A DNA stretch of 61,001 nt from Actinomycetes bacterium (lineage in GTDB: Bacteria; Actinomycetota; Actinomycetes; Propionibacteriales; Nocardioidaceae): NCBI GenBank assembly GCA_023396115.1, contig JAEWXC010000090.1, positions 1 to 61,001 on the forward strand. The letters run 5' to 3'. A program made the position numbers and the translations under genes. Of this stretch, positions 58,215 to 61,001 are shown one piece after another (within the stretch, counting starts at the first letter, position 1; the number at the start of each line of letters is the position of its first letter). Under the pieces are notes generated by a model. It was not told the DNA's origin. It ran no database searches and saw only the letters and a program-made list of their open reading frames with translations.

Positions 58215-59809
58215 CCGGTGATCCCCGCGGTCAGCGGCCAGCCGTGACCGTGCGGCTCGGTGACGGTCTCGCCCAGGTCGAGGCACTCGTCGACGTAGTA
58301 GGTGTGGTCGAGGTTGACCAGCCAGGCCCACGGGGCGTCGGCGGCCGGGCCGGACTCCACCTGGGCGGCCTTCCACTCACGCTCGGCGGTCTCCGGGTCC
58401 GTGGCTCGCATCGCGGCCTCGAGGTGGCGGTCCACCTGGGCGTCGGCGTAGTAGCCGGGGTTGTTGTACTCCACGCCGCGCTGGGTGCCCGAGAGGATGT
58501 TGTAGAGCTCGGTCTGGTCCTGGCTGCCCCAGCCGAAGAGCACCGGGTCGGCGTGCATCCGCTCCTCGATCTTCTCCCAGCTCGCCGAGCGTGCGGTGAC
58601 GTCCAGGCCGATCGGGTCGAGCATGTCGGCCACGGCGAGCGCCAGGTTCTGCCGGACGGTGTCGCCGGCCGGGTACAGCAGGGTCAGCTCGGCGCGGGTG
58701 CCGTCCTTCTCGCGGACCCCGTCGCCGTCGCCGTCGGTCCACCCGGCGTCCTCGAGCAGGGCCTGCGCACCGGCGGTGTCGTCGTCGGTGATCGTCGTGG
58801 ACGGCTCGAACCAGGGGGCCTCGTCGACCGGGCCGAACGCGGGCGAACCGTGCCCGTCCAGGACGCCCTCGACCAGGGCGGCTCGGTCCACGGCCACGTT
58901 CACGGCGCGGCGCACGGCCACGTCGGCGGTGACGTCGTTGCCGACGGGCGCACCGGTCGAGGAGGTGCGCCCGGTGTCCAGCACGGTCGGGAACGACACG
59001 GCACGGTTGTCCAGGCTGGGCACGGCGACGACGCGATGTCCGTCGATCTTCTCCCCGGCCATCGAGGCCGGGACACCCGCCACGTCGACCTCCCCGGTGC
59101 GCAGTGCCGCCAGCGAGGTGTCCTCGTCGGTGAACAAGAAGGTGAGTCGCTCGAAGGCCGGCATGGTGCCGTAGTAGTCGTCGTTGCGTTCCACGACCAG
59201 TTGCTGGCCGGGCTGCCAGGAGACGAACTCGTAGGGGCCCGAGCCGACCGGGGCCCGGCCGTAACCGCGGTCGTGACCCTCGGCGGGCACGATGCCGAGT
59301 GCCACCATCCGGTTGACGAAGGTGCTGGTGGGCCGGGTGAGGGTGAGTTCGACGGTGTCCTCGTCGACTGCGCTGGCCTTCTCGAGCATGGTGAGGTCGG
59401 TGAGGCCACCCGACTTCGCCGCGGTCGTGTACGTGTAGGCGACGTCGGCGGCGGTGACCGGCTCCCCGGTGGTGAACGCGGCGTCGTCGCGCAGGTCGAC
59501 GGTCCAGGTCAGCCCGTCCTTGCTGACCTTCCAGTCGGTGGCCAGGTCACCGGCGATGCTCAGGTCCGGGTTGCGCTGCAGCAACGTGGACTGGAACAGC
59601 GGCGAGCCGTACCGGCCCCAGCCCAGGGTGGGGTCGAAGCCCTCGTCCGGTTCGCCGCCCAGGGCCAGGGTGAGCTGCTCGGGCGCGGCTCCCCCGGTGT
59701 TCTTCTCGGGCGTTCCCCCACCGCCGCAGGCAGCCAGCGCCGGCGCCGCGAGCAGGGTGAGGGCCAGGCCGACGCGCACGGTGCGACGCGGGCGGGACGG
59801 GACGGGCAT
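58196..59809 (-). CDS. ABC transporter substrate-binding lipoprotein (peptide/nickel type)
   Basis: 537-residue extracellular binding protein. Signal peptide with lipobox LAAC (RRTVRVGLALTLLAAPALAAC), then LTLALGGEPDEGFDPTLGWG and GRYGSPLFQSTLL. The C-terminal EPHGHGWPLTAGITGW resembles binding proteins annotated as nickel or metallophore types, from memory, but peptide transport cannot be excluded. The ATG has GGAGG 7 nt upstream, behind a long palindrome (59822-59850). First gene of the operon. Confidence 0.9.
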   Translation of the reverse strand: MPVPSRPRRTVRVGLALTLLAAPALAACGGGGTPEKNTGGAAPEQLTLALGGEPDEGFDPTLGWGRYGSPLFQSTLLQRNPDLSIAGDLATDWKVSKDGLTWTVDLRDDAAFTTGEPVTAADVAYTYTTAAKSGGLTDLTMLEKASAVDEDTVELTLTRPTSTFVNRMVALGIVPAEGHDRGYGRAPVGSGPYEFVSWQPGQQLVVERNDDYYGTMPAFERLTFLFTDEDTSLAALRTGEVDVAGVPASMAGEKIDGHRVVAVPSLDNRAVSFPTVLDTGRTSSTGAPVGNDVTADVAVRRAVNVAVDRAALVEGVLDGHGSPAFGPVDEAPWFEPSTTITDDDTAGAQALLEDAGWTDGDGDGVREKDGTRAELTLLYPAGDTVRQNLALAVADMLDPIGLDVTARSASWEKIEERMHADPVLFGWGSQDQTELYNILSGTQRGVEYNNPGYYADAQVDRHLEAAMRATDPETAEREWKAAQVESGPAADAPWAWLVNLDHTYYVDECLDLGETVTEPHGHGWPLTAGITGWSWTC

Positions 59810-59821
59810 GCAGGAACCTCC

Positions 59822-59850
59822 ACCTTGCTGCGAATTGTTCGCAACAAGGT
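59822..59850. promoter_or_regulatory. 29-bp palindrome, candidate operator of the ABC operon
   Basis: ACCTTGCTGCGAA-TTG-TTCGCAACAAGGT: 12 of 13 arm positions are complementary. It lies 13 nt before the start codon, at promoter position in a GC-rich context. The TGCGAA...TTCGCA core resembles metal-regulator (Fur-family) operators in general form; the actual regulator is unknown. Confidence 0.55.
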
Positions 59851-59881
59851 ACCGCGTGCAGGAACGCGGGGCCCGGCCGGG

Positions 59882-61001
59882 TCAGGCGGGTTCGTTCTCG
59901 CGGAGCCGCTGGCTGATCACCGCGGAGACCCCGTCGCCGCGCATGGTGACGCCGTAGAGGGCGTCGCCGACCTCCATCGTGCGCTTCTGGTGGGTGATGA
60001 CGAGCAGCTGGGAGTTCTCCCGCAGCTCCTCGTAGATCTCCAGCAACCGGCCGAGGTTGGTGTCGTCGAGGGCCGCCTCGACCTCGTCGAGGATGTAGAA
60101 CGGCGAGGGCCGGGCCTTGAACAGCGCCACCAGGAACGCCACCGCGACCAGGGAGCGTTCCCCGCCCGAGAGCAGCGAGAGCCGCTTGACCTTCTTGCCC
60201 GGCGGGCGGGCCTCGACCTCGATGCCGGTGGTGAGCATGTTCGACGGATCGGTCAGCACCAGCCGGCCCTCGCCGCCGGGGAAGAGCCGCGCGAAGGTGG
60301 CGTCGAACGCCTTCTCCACGTCCGCGTAGGCCTCGGTGAAGACCTGCTCCACCCGGGCGTCGACCTCCGCGACGATGTCGAGCAGGTCCTTGCGGGTCTG
60401 CTTGAGGTCCTCCAGCTGGGTGGTGAGGAACTGGTGCCGCTCCTCCATCGCGCTGAACTCCTCCAGGGCCAACGGGTTGACCCGCCCCAGGGCCGCCAGC
60501 GCCCGCTCGGCGGCGCGCAGCCGCTTGGTCTGGGTCTCCCGGTCGAACGGGGTCGGGTCGGGGGTCGGTTCACCCTCGGCCAGGACACCGACGAACGGCA
60601 CCGGCTGGTCCGGTCCGTACTCGGCGACCAGCGCCGCCGGGTCGAGCCCCAGCTCGTCCAGGGCGCGGTCCTCCAGCTGCTCGATCCGCATCCGCTGCTG
60701 GGCCCGGGCGAGTTCGTCGCGGTGCACCGAGTTGACCAGCTCGTCGTGCTCCCGGGTGAGGTCGCGGAGCCGGGCCCGGACGTCCAGGAGCGCCGTCTCG
60801 CGCTCGGAGCGGGCGTGCTCGACCGCGGCCCGTTCGTCCGCGGCCGCCATCACCGAGCGTTCCAACCGCCGCAGCACCACCTCGCAGGCCGCGTGCACCG
60901 CCGTGGCGGCCCGGCCCTCGCGCACCAGCCGCTCCCGTCGCTGGGCGGCCTTGGCCCGGCTCTCCCGCTCGGCCCGCGCGGCCCGCAGCAGGGAGTCGGC
61001 G
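59882..61001 (-). CDS. smc: chromosome partition protein SMC, C-terminal part (runs off window)
   Basis: The last 373 residues of SMC, the condensin ATPase. From the window edge the frame first shows coiled-coil (ADSLLRAARAERESRAKAAQ onward; many Arg/Glu heptads), then the C-terminal head: LSLLSGGERSLVAVAFLVAL (ABC signature), FYILDEVEAALDD (Walker B) and LLVITHQKRTMEVGD (D/H loop). An ATG/GTG at 60925 is internal, not the start. The N-terminal head and hinge lie beyond position 61001. smc next to ftsY-ffh is conserved; the ABC importer and thioesterase are insertions between them. Confidence 0.95.
   Translation of the reverse strand, partial: ADSLLRAARAERESRAKAAQRRERLVREGRAATAVHAACEVVLRRLERSVMAAADERAAVEHARSERETALLDVRARLRDLTREHDELVNSVHRDELARAQQRMRIEQLEDRALDELGLDPAALVAEYGPDQPVPFVGVLAEGEPTPDPTPFDRETQTKRLRAAERALAALGRVNPLALEEFSAMEERHQFLTTQLEDLKQTRKDLLDIVAEVDARVEQVFTEAYADVEKAFDATFARLFPGGEGRLVLTDPSNMLTTGIEVEARPPGKKVKRLSLLSGGERSLVAVAFLVALFKARPSPFYILDEVEAALDDTNLGRLLEIYEELRENSQLLVITHQKRTMEVGDALYGVTMRGDGVSAVISQRLRENEPA

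Overview
The window is a high-GC (visibly above 70 percent), gene-dense actinobacterial chromosome segment. No rRNA, tRNA, insertion sequence, phage or CRISPR array was seen. Gene content and order (infB-ylxR-nusA-rimP, proS, ispG-rip-dxr, rlmN-cdsA-frr-pyrH-tsf-rpsB, xerC, dprA-comM-yraN, rnhB-lepB-rplS-trmD-rimM-khpA-rpsP, ffh, glnD-glnB-amt, ftsY, smc) match the conserved translation/secretion backbone of Actinomycetota. DUF4439 and DUF2469 genes, GTG starts, probable leaderless promoters and the style of the intergenic repeats suggest Propionibacteriales, perhaps Nocardioidaceae. That placement is inference; no marker here proves the genus.

Layout. 1-3558: infB N-terminus, YlxR, NusA and RimP on the minus strand, then a plus-strand lipoprotein/DUF4439 pair. 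3559-11369: proS, a secreted protein, a GNAT enzyme, and the ispG-rip-dxr block of isoprenoid and intramembrane protease genes. 11428-18203: accessory metabolism and cell-wall genes (PrpE-like acyl-CoA synthetase, polysaccharide deacetylase, M1 aminopeptidase, RIO kinase, LOG-like protein). 18243-24399: tandem repeats, rlmN, cdsA, frr, pyrH, tsf, rpsB. 24788-37498: M23 peptidase, xerC, two cassettes of Tad-type minor pilin genes on either side of dprA-comM-yraN, then DUF2469, rnhB, lepB. 37534-42170: rplS, a trmD-acetyltransferase fusion, rimM, khpA, rpsP, with two plus-strand genes inserted. 42469-53768: a membrane protein, an amidohydrolase, NYN protein, ffh, the nitrogen operon amt-glnB-glnD, cobS-cobT, ftsY. 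53879-61001: repeats, a small membrane protein, a thioesterase, a five-gene ABC importer behind a long palindrome, and the C-terminal part of smc.

How the parts work together. Most genes serve translation (IF-2, NusA, RimP, ProS, RRF, EF-Ts, S2, S16, L19, RimM, TrmD, RlmN) and protein targeting (Ffh, FtsY, LepB). Lipid and isoprenoid precursors come from CdsA, IspG and Dxr. Nitrogen sensing and uptake are in one operon (Amt-GlnB-GlnD). The part that looks least described is 26401-35277: five pilin-like proteins (three TadE-like with prepilin-type cleavage motifs and two large TadG-like) bracket the DNA-uptake-associated genes dprA and comM. This suggests, but does not prove, a transformation-linked Tad pilus module. 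Other points of note are a pair of mutually exclusive hairpins before glnD, a 22-bp tandem repeat family at two distant loci, a TrmD-GNAT fusion, an internally shortened Dxr, a shared promoter motif upstream of rplS and rpsP, and a His-rich small ORF overlapping the start of the RIO kinase.
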